64,000 bases of DNA from Polynucleobacter necessarius (lineage in GTDB: Bacteria; Pseudomonadota; Gammaproteobacteria; Burkholderiales; Burkholderiaceae), in assembly GCF_900095205.1 (NCBI RefSeq), contig NZ_LT606951.1, positions 1,364,001 to 1,428,000 of the forward strand, written 5' to 3'. A program made the position numbers and the translations under genes. Every line of letters starts with the position of its first letter. The stretch's first letter is position 1. This document shows, piece by piece, positions 8,728-18,061 of the stretch. Below the pieces are notes generated by a model that saw nothing but the letters and a program-made list of their open reading frames with translations, did not search any database and was not told the DNA's origin.

Positions 8728-10203
8728 TTAAAGCAGTGGAGATGTGAGATGAGCGGCATTTTCAAGGTATCGCTGCCATGTAGGTCTTTTTGCCCACACT
8801 TTTGGATCAACGTAATCTGATTGCTCTAAATAGGAGTCAATCAACTTTTCCAGTTTTGCGCAGAAATCCACGTTATACACAATCAGACTGATTTCAAAGT
8901 TTAGACGCAAGCTGCGTTGGTCAAAATTCACTGAACCAAAGATAGCAATTCGCTTATCGATCAATAGACTCTTGGTATGTAACAAGCCGCCATGAAATTC
9001 AGCAATCACTATGCCTGCGGTCAATAGGTCTTCATAGAAGCTTTTACTACTCCAAGCTACTAAAGTCGAATCGTTCAACTTAGGAACGATTAGCGTTACC
9101 TTAACCCCTCTGCGGGCAGCTGCCATCAGGGCCTGAATCAATCCATCATCAGGGCCAAAGTACGGGGTAGTGATGGTTAACTCTTCACGCACATCCATAA
9201 TGGCGGAGAGCAAAACTTGATAGAGAATATCGTCGCGATATACGGGGCCAGAAGAAAATTCTTGCACTATTGCACCACCCTCATGAGATGATGCTGGTGG
9301 CTCACGATCATTAAAATTCTGAATCTTGGGGTCATCGACGCTCCAGTCAAACGCAAAAGTTAGCTCAAATTGTGATGCCACTGGACCTTCAATGCGGACC
9401 ATGGCATCAACCCACTCACCCACTCCAGAATCTTGCTTGAAGGTGCGCGGGTCAACCAAATTCATACTACCCGTCCAAACAATCGCCCCATCAATCACAA
9501 ATATTTTTCGGTGAAGGCGCAAATCGGCTCGGCGAAATTGAAAACGCCCTATCTGAATAGGCAAAGCCTCTATTACTTGTATGCTCGCATTCCGAAAATC
9601 CGCTGGCCAATGAGACTTAAACCAATCTTTACTACCCAAGGAATCTAGTAGGACGCGACAGGCTACACCCCGCTTGGCAGCTGCAATGAGTGCCTCACAA
9701 ACCCGATCAGCATCGCCACCTAAAGCCCATATATAAAACTCTAAATGCAAACTCTTTTTGGCTTGATTGATTTCATCAATAAAGTTTTGCAGGATATTGA
9801 GTGAGTTTGTATGTAATTTAATTTTGTTTCCTGCTACTACTGGTGAGCCATTTTTTGATTCGGCTAAAAGACTGAGGGCTCTTCCCTCAACAGGCAACCT
9901 CTGCCTATCAGCAGCAAACTGCTGGCGCATCATCTCGGTGAGCTTTTCGTATTCGCGATTCATATGAATGATCTTGCGGGTGAGCTTTCGTCCAACAGGT
10001 CGCTCCCCAATCAAAATATATAAAGCAATGCCAAGCAATGGGAGCAATATCACAATGAGAAACCAAGCAAAGACTACACCTACTGGTCTTCTGACTGAAA
10101 TTAAATGCAGGCCGAACAATAAGATAATGGCGACATGAGCAATTGGAACCCAAATTAATGAAAACCCAAAAACTGAGCCAAAAATAAATGCCATAATATT
10201 CAT
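8728..10203 (-). CDS. clsA: Cardiolipin synthase, phospholipase D family
   Basis: The 491-residue protein is open and of normal length. It joins two phosphatidylglycerol molecules (or PG and a donor) to form cardiolipin in the inner membrane. Two N-terminal transmembrane segments (to about residue 60) precede a pair of HKD motifs: RLHRKIFVIDGAIVWTGSMN beginning near 229 and LLHTKSLLIDKRIAIFGSVN beginning near 407, both with the His, Lys and Asp intact. The topology with two TM helices is that of ClsA rather than ClsB. Its start overlaps the stop of the upstream EEP-family gene (GTATGA), so the pair was coupled. In several bacteria an EEP-domain gene and a cls gene occur together. Confidence 0.9.
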   Translation of the reverse strand: MNIMAFIFGSVFGFSLIWVPIAHVAIILLFGLHLISVRRPVGVVFAWFLIVILLPLLGIALYILIGERPVGRKLTRKIIHMNREYEKLTEMMRQQFAADRQRLPVEGRALSLLAESKNGSPVVAGNKIKLHTNSLNILQNFIDEINQAKKSLHLEFYIWALGGDADRVCEALIAAAKRGVACRVLLDSLGSKDWFKSHWPADFRNASIQVIEALPIQIGRFQFRRADLRLHRKIFVIDGAIVWTGSMNLVDPRTFKQDSGVGEWVDAMVRIEGPVASQFELTFAFDWSVDDPKIQNFNDREPPASSHEGGAIVQEFSSGPVYRDDILYQVLLSAIMDVREELTITTPYFGPDDGLIQALMAAARRGVKVTLIVPKLNDSTLVAWSSKSFYEDLLTAGIVIAEFHGGLLHTKSLLIDKRIAIFGSVNFDQRSLRLNFEISLIVYNVDFCAKLEKLIDSYLEQSDYVDPKVWAKRPTWQRYLENAAHLTSPLL

Positions 10204-10954
10204 ACAAGTTCCAATTCAGCAGTAATGCCTAGGTGATCTGATAGTTTTATCCATTCATGCAAAATATTTGCATGAATGAATTTTGAAGCCACGAACATAA
10301 ATCCTATCCATAGGCAGCAGTGGTTTGACACTAGGAAACGTTTTTGCTGGTGATCCAGTCAAGGTCTCAAAGACTTCCTCAAAGCCAGCGGCTCTCATAG
10401 GGGCACCAATTCGATTGCGCCAATCATTAAAGTTTCTTGCCACAATCGTGGGACCCCCTTGAGTCAATTCTTGGATATGCCCAATGATAGCCTCCAACTG
10501 TCGCTCACGCCCTCTCTCAAAGAGCGCTAGGTGAACACAAAAACAATGGATAGATTTATCTACGCCTTCTAGATTGGTCACACTATGCAATAGCCCTCGA
10601 CCTTCAAATCGATAGGCCGATATGTCGTAATTATTTCCTTTTTGCTGGGGATGCTTGGAAAGAATTGCGTTTCCATGATGTCCATCGCGATACTCAACAT
10701 TTTTTCCATAATGCCAATCACGCCAAAAATCCTCTGACAGAAAGTGAGTGAGTTCAGTCAACGGCCAATGCGAAAAACGTTTTACCCTACCTCGATGCTC
10801 TTGTTGCAACTACTTGTAAAAAAAGTAGGTCGGGATAATGAGTGCGCATTTTTTGACGTAACTGGTAAATCGTTGAATGCCGATGCAAAGGCGATAAACC
10901 TTTATGAAGATTCATACTCAACACCGTGAAACGGACAGGTTTACTGGAGCTCAT
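10200..10954 (-). pseudogene. Endonuclease/exonuclease/phosphatase family protein, two frameshifts and active-site loss
   Basis: The frame starts at 10954 with a leader to VRFTVLSMNLHKGLSPL, the usual first metal-binding Asn block of EEP enzymes (SxNxHKG). One shift near 10809 separates it from QQEHRGRVKRF, where the catalytic Glu block (LQEV) is damaged. A second shift near 10255 separates the C-terminus, which would end WIKLSDHLGITAELELV with the catalytic SDH still legible. The expected GDFNDW metal-binding motif reads ARNFNDW (10432-10437): Gly to Arg and Asp to Asn, both explainable by G-to-A changes. The family includes phosphodiesterases and nucleases; the partner clsA suggests lipid or envelope work, which is inference. 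Confidence 0.75.
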
Positions 10955-10974
10955 CAAAACTGACCTGTTGCACT

Positions 10975-11154
10975 TTAGCGCCGAATACGCGCCAAATAAA
11001 TCTCACCCTCAACCAATTCCTGGCACTGCATACATTTATTGCAAATAGAGGCTTGTTCTCTCAGTTCGTCAATGGAGTTCACTGGATGAGCATCCAAATA
11101 CTCACGCAAATCCACATCGAGGACCTTATTGCAGAGGCAAACCACTTCAGCCAT
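10975..11154 (-). CDS. Small [2Fe-2S] Bfd-like protein
   Basis: A 59-residue open frame from ATG at 11154 to TAA at 10975. It has the Bfd (bacterioferritin-associated ferredoxin) layout: VCLCNKV near the start (Cys6 and Cys8) and ICNKCMQC (Cys38, Cys41, Cys44) near the end, spaced about right for a CxC...CxxC [2Fe-2S] site. Bfd-like domains pass electrons to bacterioferritin or occur as modules of BFD/(2Fe-2S)-binding proteins. There is no bacterioferritin gene next to it. The start is supported by a short basic-free N-terminus typical of the family. It is open and short, and 21 bases separate it from the broken EEP gene. Confidence 0.7.
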   Translation of the reverse strand: MAEVVCLCNKVLDVDLREYLDAHPVNSIDELREQASICNKCMQCQELVEGEIYLARIRR

Positions 11155-11220
11155 AGATTGAAAATAGGGTAATTAGTCTCATTACAGCCATTTTGCCACT
11201 GCCTTGATAGAATCAAGCCC

Positions 11221-11920
11221 ATGTTGAAAGCCTTTCAAGACGCCCTCACCCTGCCTCGCCCATCTAGATGGAGGGGGTTTCTAGGGATTGTTTTGGTTTC
11301 CCTGCAAGTGAGCCTGATAGCCCTTCTGATTGGAACCCTTTTAGGGCTTCCGATAGGCGCCTTACTGGCAACCGAACAATTTGTAGGCAAAAAGACGATT
11401 ATTGTGACGATCAATACCCTCATGGGGGTGCCCACCGTAATTGTTGGAGTCTTAGTTTACCTCATGCCATCTCGCTCAGGCCCTCTAGGAGCTTGGGGTT
11501 GGCTTTTTACGCCCAAAGGCATGATCGTGGCACAGACTTTACTTACAACCCCCTTAATCGCCGCCCTCAGTAGACAAATTCTGGAGGATTCTTGGAGAAT
11601 CCATCGTGATTCGTTTATGAGCCTCCGATTGCCGCCACTTTCTCGATTTAAATGGCTGATTTGGGATTGCCGCTTCTCTTTAACGATTGCGATCTTGGCA
11701 GGATTAGCTAGAGCAATATCAGAGGGTTGGTGCAGTCATGATTGTTGGTGGCAACATAGATCATTCGACTAGAACCATGGCCACTGCCATTGCCTTGGAG
11801 ACTAGTAAAGGAGATCTCCCTTTAGCGCTGGCCCTTGGCATTGTCCTGCTATCCATTGTTCTGCTAGCGAATCTATTTACCTTTGCAGTTCGTCAAATTG
11901 CTGAGCGCCGCTATGGTTAA
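11221..11920 (+). pseudogene. tupB: Tungstate-type ABC transporter permease, one frameshift
   Basis: The protein resembles TupB, the permease of the tungstate importer TupABC, related to molybdate permeases. It has several membrane segments, GLPIGALLATEQF in the first half and the cytoplasmic EAA-like loop near the end (AISE, then VGAVMIVGGNI). An extra G in the run near 11726-11728 breaks the frame just before VGAVMIVGG, so the last 60 residues are out of frame. The stop at 11918-11920 lies over the tupC start. No tupA binding-protein gene is adjacent. Sulfate or molybdate specificity cannot be excluded from sequence; the TupB/TupC resemblance is by overall layout. Confidence 0.7.
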
Positions 11921-12620
11921 TTCAATCGAACATTTAAATCCATTTATTGAACTAAAAGACGTCATCGTCAAGAGCAATGGCAGGGTCATTCTCAATATTC
12001 CACATGCAATAATTCCAGTAGACAGAATTACAGCCTGCATTGGGCCGAACGGTGCTGGAAAAACAACCCTACTTAAACTGTTAGACGGCCCCATTAAACC
12101 GGATAGTGGAACAGTAAGCTATTCCTTTAAAACGAAAACAGCACTAGTACTGCATCACACCCCCATGATTAAAGCATCGGCGGCAACGAACATAGCAATG
12201 GTGAAAGATGTAGATACATCTATTACGCAAGCGGATGTAATCCAAGCAATTGAGCAGGTGGGACTCAGTAAATTAGCAAATAGCTCTGCCCATAAATTAT
12301 CTGCAGGTGAGCGGCAAAAACTTTGTCTAGCTCGAGCAATTCTCCAAAAACCCAATTTAGTTTTACTAGATGAACCTACTGCCAATCTTGATCCGAATAG
12401 CACCGAACAAGTTGAAGAACTCATGCGTCAATTTGCTCATCAGGGCGCAAATGTCATCTTTTCATCTCACCAGCTTGCGCAAGTACAACGCATTGCTGAA
12501 CATATTATTTTCATCGATCAAGGTGAGATAAAAGAAAAAGGACCCGTAGGTCCTTTCTTTGCAGATCCTCAAACACAGGCAGCGAAGCGCTACCTGCATC
12601 AAGAATTACTTACTGATTAA
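11913..12620 (+). CDS. tupC: ABC transporter ATPase, tungstate type
   Basis: The 235-residue ATPase is open. I place the start at 11913, whose ATG overlaps the tupB stop, rather than at 11883, which would run through tupB's frame. Walker A is GPNGAGKTT (residues ~44-52), the signature is LSAGERQK, and Walker B is LVLLDEPTANLDP followed by a SSHQL switch His. It should power the TupB permease for tungstate or a related oxyanion. Because tupB is frameshifted and no tupA is nearby, the intact ATPase is probably orphaned. Convergent with the gene on the minus strand, sharing the last ~10 bases. Confidence 0.75.
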   Translation: MVNSIEHLNPFIELKDVIVKSNGRVILNIPHAIIPVDRITACIGPNGAGKTTLLKLLDGPIKPDSGTVSYSFKTKTALVLHHTPMIKASAATNIAMVKDVDTSITQADVIQAIEQVGLSKLANSSAHKLSAGERQKLCLARAILQKPNLVLLDEPTANLDPNSTEQVEELMRQFAHQGANVIFSSHQLAQVQRIAEHIIFIDQGEIKEKGPVGPFFADPQTQAAKRYLHQELLTD

Positions 12621-12939
12621 TCCACTTGGCAGCCGCAGGTGCCGTTGTAGCTGCAGGGGCCGCAGGAGCTGCTGCAGGAACGGCTGCAGCCGCTACCCGG
12701 AGGAACAAAAGGTAGCGGAGCTACACAGGCAGCAGGAGCAGGAGTGCCCGCAACCCTAAATTGATCGGCAACTTTGTTTTGCGCCAAACATAATTTGTAT
12801 GCACCAACCCTGTCACCATAAGCAGTTTTAGCTTTAGCTAAGTTTGCCGCCTCCTGTGCTTCAGGAGATAACGGTGGCAATGCTGCCAACGCCAAAGTTG
12901 CGGTGAATGAGCAAAATACAAAAGCAATGATTTTTTCAT
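12610..12939 (-). pseudogene. Small exported protein with Ala/Pro-rich tail, two frameshifts
   Basis: Unknown function. A missing A in the A run just after the ATG at 12939 hides a signal peptide that would read KKIIAFVFCSFTATLALA. The middle, LSPEAQEAANLAKAKTAYG, looks helical. A second shift near 12695 changes the C-terminus: in the restored frame it is AAAVPAAAPAAPAATTAPAA and ends KWINQ at 12610. In the shifted frame it appears Cys-rich, which is an artefact. The ATG overlaps the fdhI stop (ATGA), so it was the last gene of the formate dehydrogenase operon. Confidence 0.6.
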
Positions 12940-13580
12940 GGCTTACTTTTTTTCAGTTCGTCATACCAGAGCTCATGATGCTCTTTAGCCCAAGTAGCAT
13001 CTACGTAACCAGTCTTCATGCCATCGATTGAACCTTGCATACCAATGGTACCGATGTAAATATGACCCATTGCCATTGCAGACATCAAGATCGCAGCGCT
13101 GCTGTGAATAATGTTGGCAATCTGCATAGTGCCGCGGGTGTATTCAATGGTCATGAATGGCACGATCATGTCGAGCACAAATCCTGATGCTGAAATCACC
13201 AAGCCCAAGAATGTCATACCAAACCAGAACTAAATCTTTTCGCCACCGTTAAAGAAGCCTGCTGGTACATGCTTGCCGCTGAAAATCCCACCAAAGGTTA
13301 AATACCGCTGCAGGTCACCTTTGCCAGGCAAGTTCTTATGAGCAAACAATAAGAAGAAGATCACGACACAAATTGTGAACAAAGGACCTGTGAAGTTATG
13401 AATATTTTTACAAACCATGAGGAAAGAGCCGTAAGCCACCCTACCCATCAAAGGCATTGCAAAATATTTTCCGTACAGGATCAATAAACCTGTGAAAGCG
13501 AGTGCTAAAAAGCTAAATGCCATCAACCAGTGAACTAAGCGATCAAACGCGCTGAAACGTTTAATTTTGACGCCGGACAT
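12936..13580 (-). pseudogene. fdhI: Formate dehydrogenase cytochrome b556 (gamma) subunit, one nonsense codon
   Basis: The protein is the membrane cytochrome b of a formate dehydrogenase, passing electrons from the Fe-S subunit to quinone. It starts KIKRFSAFDRLVHWLMAF, the first transmembrane helix with a haem-ligand His, and has further helices NIHNFTGPLFTICVVIFFLL and one near IIHSSAAILMSAMAMGHIY. The frame is continuous except for a TAG at about 13230-13232 after GGEKI, where FdhI sequences read through to FWFGM. A Tyr codon changed by one base is the simplest explanation. The His and membrane helix order is otherwise normal. Confidence 0.85.
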
Positions 13581-13584
13581 AGGC

Positions 13585-13926
13585 TCATGAAGCTTTAATG
13601 ATGCCCTTGCGAATCACGCGCCATTCTTGACCAGAGCGCTGAATCAGAACACTCGATTCTTTGTCCGGAATGCTAACATAGTTGTATGGGTCGCTATTGG
13701 CAGTAGTAAAAATGGAAGGGTTGACTGGCTGAGTCTGGGCTTGAGTACCATTCTCCAAACTATTGGGATTAGCAGGTACCGAGGCTGGATTAATATCCGT
13801 TCCGCTAGCAGACGGCAGAGGCGGCATCGGTGCACGCTCAGCAAAACTGATTCCGCTCGCCAGAGTCAGCGACAAACCAACAGCCACCACCAAAGTGCGT
13901 AGAACTTTAGAAAATGATCGTTTCAT
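13585..13926 (-). CDS. Small exported protein of the formate dehydrogenase operon
   Basis: Unknown function. I start at 13926 (KRSFSKVLRTLVVAVGLSLT), which gives a signal peptide ending ISFA before the mature ERAPMPPLP; an alternative ATG two codons upstream at 13932 also fits. The mature part is proline-rich and then carries DPYNYVSIPDKESSVLIQRS. It is open over its full length and sits between the lipoprotein and fdhI, 4 bases before the fdhI start, so it was co-translated. Location suggests a role in assembling or anchoring the complex outside the membrane; this is inferred from position only. Confidence 0.6.
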   Translation of the reverse strand: MKRSFSKVLRTLVVAVGLSLTLASGISFAERAPMPPLPSASGTDINPASVPANPNSLENGTQAQTQPVNPSIFTTANSDPYNYVSIPDKESSVLIQRSGQEWRVIRKGIIKAS

Positions 13927-13973
13927 ACACATGTCCTTAAACGTTTTCGTTTTATTTATTGTTGTTTAGTTGA

Positions 13974-14210
13974 TCACTTAACGCGACTGTATTCGTTCTG
14001 GCCTTGAGTTCGCTTGTCAACCGACTCAGTCCAGCTAGCCTGATTTCCTGGTGTCCAACCTTTTGTCACGAAGCCGTTGTTAGCACCCATATAAGGGGCG
14101 ACATCAGGACGCTTAGCAGCTTTAGCTGCAATTTCTGGTGGCTCAGAACAAGCTGCCATTAGAGTAGCTGCCGCAAAACACAAACCGAGAGTTTTGAAAT
14201 TGACTTTCAT
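13974..14210 (-). CDS. Small lipoprotein of the formate dehydrogenase operon
   Basis: Unknown function. The 78-residue product has a lipoprotein signal peptide with lipobox LMAAC (Cys at residue ~21). The mature part contains PYMGANNGFVTKGWTPGNQASW. Its ATG overlaps the fdhB stop (TAATG). It is open. Such small lipoproteins are frequently found between fdhB and fdhI in related bacteria, which supports an accessory role, but the function is unknown. Confidence 0.6.
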   Translation of the reverse strand: MKVNFKTLGLCFAAATLMAACSEPPEIAAKAAKRPDVAPYMGANNGFVTKGWTPGNQASWTESVDKRTQGQNEYSRVK

Positions 14211-14866
14211 TATTTAGCTCCTGGAATTTTTGCAGCAGGCGTTGGGGTTGGGGGTGGTGTATCTGGACCGCCATAAGCTATGGACCAACCAAAAGCTTTG
14301 GAACCTGGGCATTTACCATTCTTTTCACGTGTAGCAACACGATTATTAAAGATGCCAGTAATGGTGTCGCTATCACCACCGATCAAGGCTTTGGTAGAAC
14401 ACATTTCAGCGCAAAGCGGTAATTTACCTTCAGCCAAACGATTACGGCCATATTTTTCAAACTCAGCAACGCTACCGTTCTCTTCTGGTCCACCGCTACA
14501 GAATGTGCACTTATCCATTTTGCTACGTGTACCAAAGGCACCTTTATTCAGGAACTGAGGTGCGCCAAATGGACATGCAAATGAGCAATAACCACAACCA
14601 ATGCAGATATCCTTGTCATGCAATACAACACCTTCATCGGTGCGATAGAAGCAATCTACTGGGCATACCGCCATGCAAGGTGCATCTGTACAGTGCATAC
14701 AAGCAACTGATACAAATTTCTCTTGACCGATGATGCCATCGTTAACGGTGACAACGCGACGGCGGTTGACGCCCCAAGGTACTTCGTTGTCGTTCTTACA
14801 GGCAGCAACACAACCGTTGCACTCAATGCATCGTTCTGTGTCACAAATAAATTTCATTCTTGCCAT
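14210..14866 (-). CDS. fdhB: Formate dehydrogenase beta subunit, four-cluster ferredoxin
   Basis: The 218-residue protein is an electron-transfer subunit with ferredoxin-type Cys motifs: CIECNGCVAAC (Cys13-Cys23), CMHCTDAPCMAVCPVDC, CIGCGYCSFACP and CTFC with a distant CSTKAL partner. It would carry electrons from the molybdopterin subunit to the cytochrome b. The protein is open and complete, yet both neighbours in the complex, fdhA and fdhI, are broken, so it is an orphan. It starts 28 bases after the fdhA stop. Confidence 0.9.
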   Translation of the reverse strand: MARMKFICDTERCIECNGCVAACKNDNEVPWGVNRRRVVTVNDGIIGQEKFVSVACMHCTDAPCMAVCPVDCFYRTDEGVVLHDKDICIGCGYCSFACPFGAPQFLNKGAFGTRSKMDKCTFCSGGPEENGSVAEFEKYGRNRLAEGKLPLCAEMCSTKALIGGDSDTITGIFNNRVATREKNGKCPGSKAFGWSIAYGGPDTPPPTPTPAAKIPGAK

Positions 14867-14893
14867 TGTGTTCTCCTGACTTTATTTTTTGAC

Positions 14894-17653
14894 TTAGGCA
14901 AATTTCTCGATTTGACACATAGTGGTTTTTGTTTCTTGCATCATCGTCACCATGTCATAACCATAAGTAGTTGCAGTATTTACCGCTTCACCCTGTACTA
15001 CAGGTGCCGCATCCTCTGGATAGTATTTACGCAAGTCAGCACCCTGCCACCAGCCAGCAAAGTGGAATGGTATGAATGCAGTTCCTTGGTCAACACGCTC
15101 GGTAACCAATACACGCACTTTGATCTGTGCGCCTGTAGGTGGCCTCACCCAAACATAATCCCAGTTTTTGATACCGCGATCTGCTGTTGCCTTAGGATTG
15201 ATCTCCACAAAGTTTTCTTGTTGGAGTTCTGCCAACCATGGGTTAGAACAAGTCTCATCATCTCCACCCTCGTACTCAACCAAACGACCAGAGGTCAGAA
15301 TGATTGGGAACTTCTCATATAACTTCTGGTTCAAGTTTTGATCTTAAACAGTCTTATAGAGAGTTGGTAAGCGCCAGAAATTCTTCTTATCAGCGGCGGT
15401 TGGATACTTGCGCATCATTGGCGCATTGGTATTGTAGAGTGCTTCACGGTGAATTGGAATCGCATCCGGGAAGTTCCAAACCACTGCACGCGCTTTTGCA
15501 TTGCCAAATGGATGACAACCATTTTTCATTACCACGCGCTGAATACCACCGGATAAGTCAGTCTTCCAGTTCTTACCTTCAGCGAGCTTCTTCTCCTCAT
15601 CAGTCAACTGATCCCACCAACCTAATTTCTTCACGAACACGTGATCAAATTCTGGGTAACCAGTGGTAATAGCTGAGCCCTTAGAGCAAGAACCATCACC
15701 CGCCAATAAGCTCACACCTTCGCGCTCAACACCGAAGTTCGCACGGAAGTTACCACCACCCTCCATCACACTCTTACTGGTGCCATACAGATTAGGTGAG
15801 CCTGGGTGTTTGATTGCAGCCGTACCGTAATAAGGCCAAGGCAAACCATAGCAATCGCCAGTAGTGTTATAGACAGTAACTGGGTCTATTCCACCACGTG
15901 ATTTCAGGGTCTTAGGCTCAAATGTGGCAACCATTCTCATATGCGCTTTGAGACGCTCAGGAGTTTGGCCGGTATAGCCAATCGTCCATACGGAGCGATT
16001 AATAATCTCTCACGCAAGATGTCCTCATTCTGTGGCTCCTTCCATTGCTTTCCAGCAAATTTGGAATTGAGCATTTTGTAATTCTTTGACAACTCTTCGC
16101 CAAAACCTAAGCATCTACTACAACCAAGAGATCTAACTTATTCACCGCACGCTTCATATCCAAGCCGCGAGTTTGTGAGTTAGGAGCGTGACCCCAGAAG
16201 AACAAACCTTTAACGTTAGTTTGCTGATCGATCATGTCGTTCTTTTCGAGAACAGCATCAACCCAACGAGAAACTGTCGTACCGGATTTCTCCATCATGT
16301 CAGGTGCATAACGCCCCTTAATCCACTCATAATCAACACCCCAAACCGTTGCGAAGTGTTTCCATGAGCCAGCGGCCAAGCCATAGTAGCCAGGCAATGC
16401 GTCTGGGTTAGGACCTACGTCAGTTGCGCCTTGAACGTTATCGTGACCGCGGAAAATGTTTGTACCGCCGCCAGACTTACCAACGTTACCTAATGCCAAC
16501 TGCAAAATACAGGATGCACGCACCATGGCATTGCCAATGGTGTGCTGTGTCTGACCCATACGCCAAACAACAGTACTAGGACGATTCATGGCCATGGTCT
16601 TAGCAGCTTGATAAACCTGAGTCTCAGGTACACCACATGCCTCCTCAACAGCAGCAGGAGTCCACTTTTCCATCACTTCTTTGCGGATCTCTTCCACGCC
16701 GTAAACACGGTCGTTGATGTACTTCTTATCTTCCCAGCCATTTTTAAAGATGTGATACAGCACGCCAAATAAGAATGGAATATCTGTGCCTGAACGAATG
16801 CGGATATATTGATCTGACTTAGCAGCTGTACGGGTGTAACGTGGATCAACCACGATCACTTTGCATCCGTTTTTTTGCGTGTAACAACATCAACATAGAA
16901 ACTGGATGAGCTTCTGCAGCGTTTGAGCCAATGTACAAAGCCGCCTTAGAATTCATCATGTCGTTGTAGCTATTGGTCATCGCACCATGGCCCCAAGTGT
17001 TAGCAACACCTGCAACCGTTGTGGAGTGACAAATACGAGCCTGATGGTCTGTATTGTTGATACCAAAGAAAGAGACTCGCTTACGCAATAAGTAGGCCTG
17101 TTCGTTGTTGTGCTTAGAGGATCCGATAAAGAACATCGCATCTGGAGAATATTTCTCACGAATGCTCTTCATCTGAGCTGTAATTTCAGTTAGCGCCTGA
17201 TCCCAAGAAATACGCTGATACTTTCCATCAACCAACTTCATTGGGTAACGTAAGCGATAGTCGCCATAACCGTGCTCACGCAAAGCAGCGCCCTTAGCAC
17301 ATGAGCACCCATATTGATTGGAGAATCAAAGACTGGATCTTGGCGAACCCAAACACCATTCTCAACGGTCGCATCTACTGCGCAACCAGCTGAACAGTGT
17401 GTGCAAATAGATCTCTTGACTTCAATCTTGCCTTTGCCATCAAGCATTGCTTTGCTTGGCTCAGCAGCAGCTTTTTGAACAAAACTCAATTGGCTTGCGC
17501 GATACCAGTACCCACTCCAACGCCTGAGCGCTTTAGGAATGTGCGGCGATCCATTGTTGGCACGGCGGCTTTTAAGCCTCGTGACAAGCTGCCGATCAGA
17601 TGCGATGTTGTACGACTGTTTTGTGGGGTATTGGATTTACGAGTCAGACTCAT
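14894..17653 (-). pseudogene. fdhA: Formate dehydrogenase molybdopterin subunit, heavily broken
   Basis: This is the catalytic subunit, a Mo/W-bis-MGD formate dehydrogenase. It starts at 17653; MDRRTFLKRSGVG is a Tat signal. It holds the Fe-S motif ICTHCSAGCAVDATV. The residue after ARI in [11 protein letters not shown] is Cys, not selenocysteine. Downstream is SGGGTNIFRGHDNVQGATD. Lesions include shifts near 17505, 17303 and in the T7 run at 16870-16876. Between LLVVVDA and FGEELSKN, at about 16105, some 50 family residues are missing. There is another shift near 16010. An in-frame TAA at 15341-15343 (YKTV*DQN) replaces a Gln codon by a C-to-T change. The end, CQIEKFA at 14894, is normal. 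A protein with this many defects cannot work, and the damage removes both cofactor-binding and C-terminal domains. Confidence 0.9.
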
Positions 17654-17723
17654 ATGGTGTCCCTGAAAAAGTTTTTTGTATTTTATTGGATAACAGTTAC
17701 AGCGATAGCAAGATAAAAAATAA

Positions 17724-17946
17724 TTAAATCAAAGTAGTTTCGTAATATTTACGCACGTGCGCAGCCATCGTTTGGCCTGCGTCTTTGATTGCAGTAGTCC
17801 CACTAATTTCTTGGATCACGGCCTTACCAACTGGGGTTTGACCGACTACTGCAAACAGCGCCAACGGCAGCGCTTGCACCAATAAAGAACTTATGGCGCG
17901 ACAGCTTATTTTCTTCGCTTAAAGCAACTTTGGATTTAGTGCTCAT
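17724..17946 (-). pseudogene. Formate dehydrogenase region Tat-target small protein, one frameshift
   Basis: A small protein upstream of fdhA, of the type called the formate dehydrogenase region Tat target. The first part, ENKLSRHKFFIGASAAVGA, is a Tat-like signal with a degenerate twin motif (SRHKF for SRRxF). One inserted base near 17860 shifts the frame; the second frame gives VVGQTPVGKAVIQEISG and ends YYETTLI. The span is 223 bases, one more than a multiple of three, which confirms a net +1. Family role is not known. Confidence 0.65.
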
Positions 17947-18061
17947 GGCATGCTCCTATTTGATTATTCTTGATATAGCGCAAGTGTAATTAGTAATTGC
18001 ATTTTTGACATATTCACTTCAAATAGAAGTGTTAGGACATTCCCTCTGTTGCACCGCAACA

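Noticed and set aside
11883..11912. Upstream ATG for tupC at 11883
   Set aside because: It would add ten residues that overlap the tupB coding region. The ATG at 11913 gives a normal ABC N-terminus and a natural overlap with the tupB stop.
12617..12700. Apparent Cys-rich peptide end (GCSRSCSSSCGPC) on the minus strand
   Set aside because: It is an Ala/Pro-rich tail read in the wrong frame. The restored frame gives AAAVPAAAPAAPAA and a normal stop at 12610.
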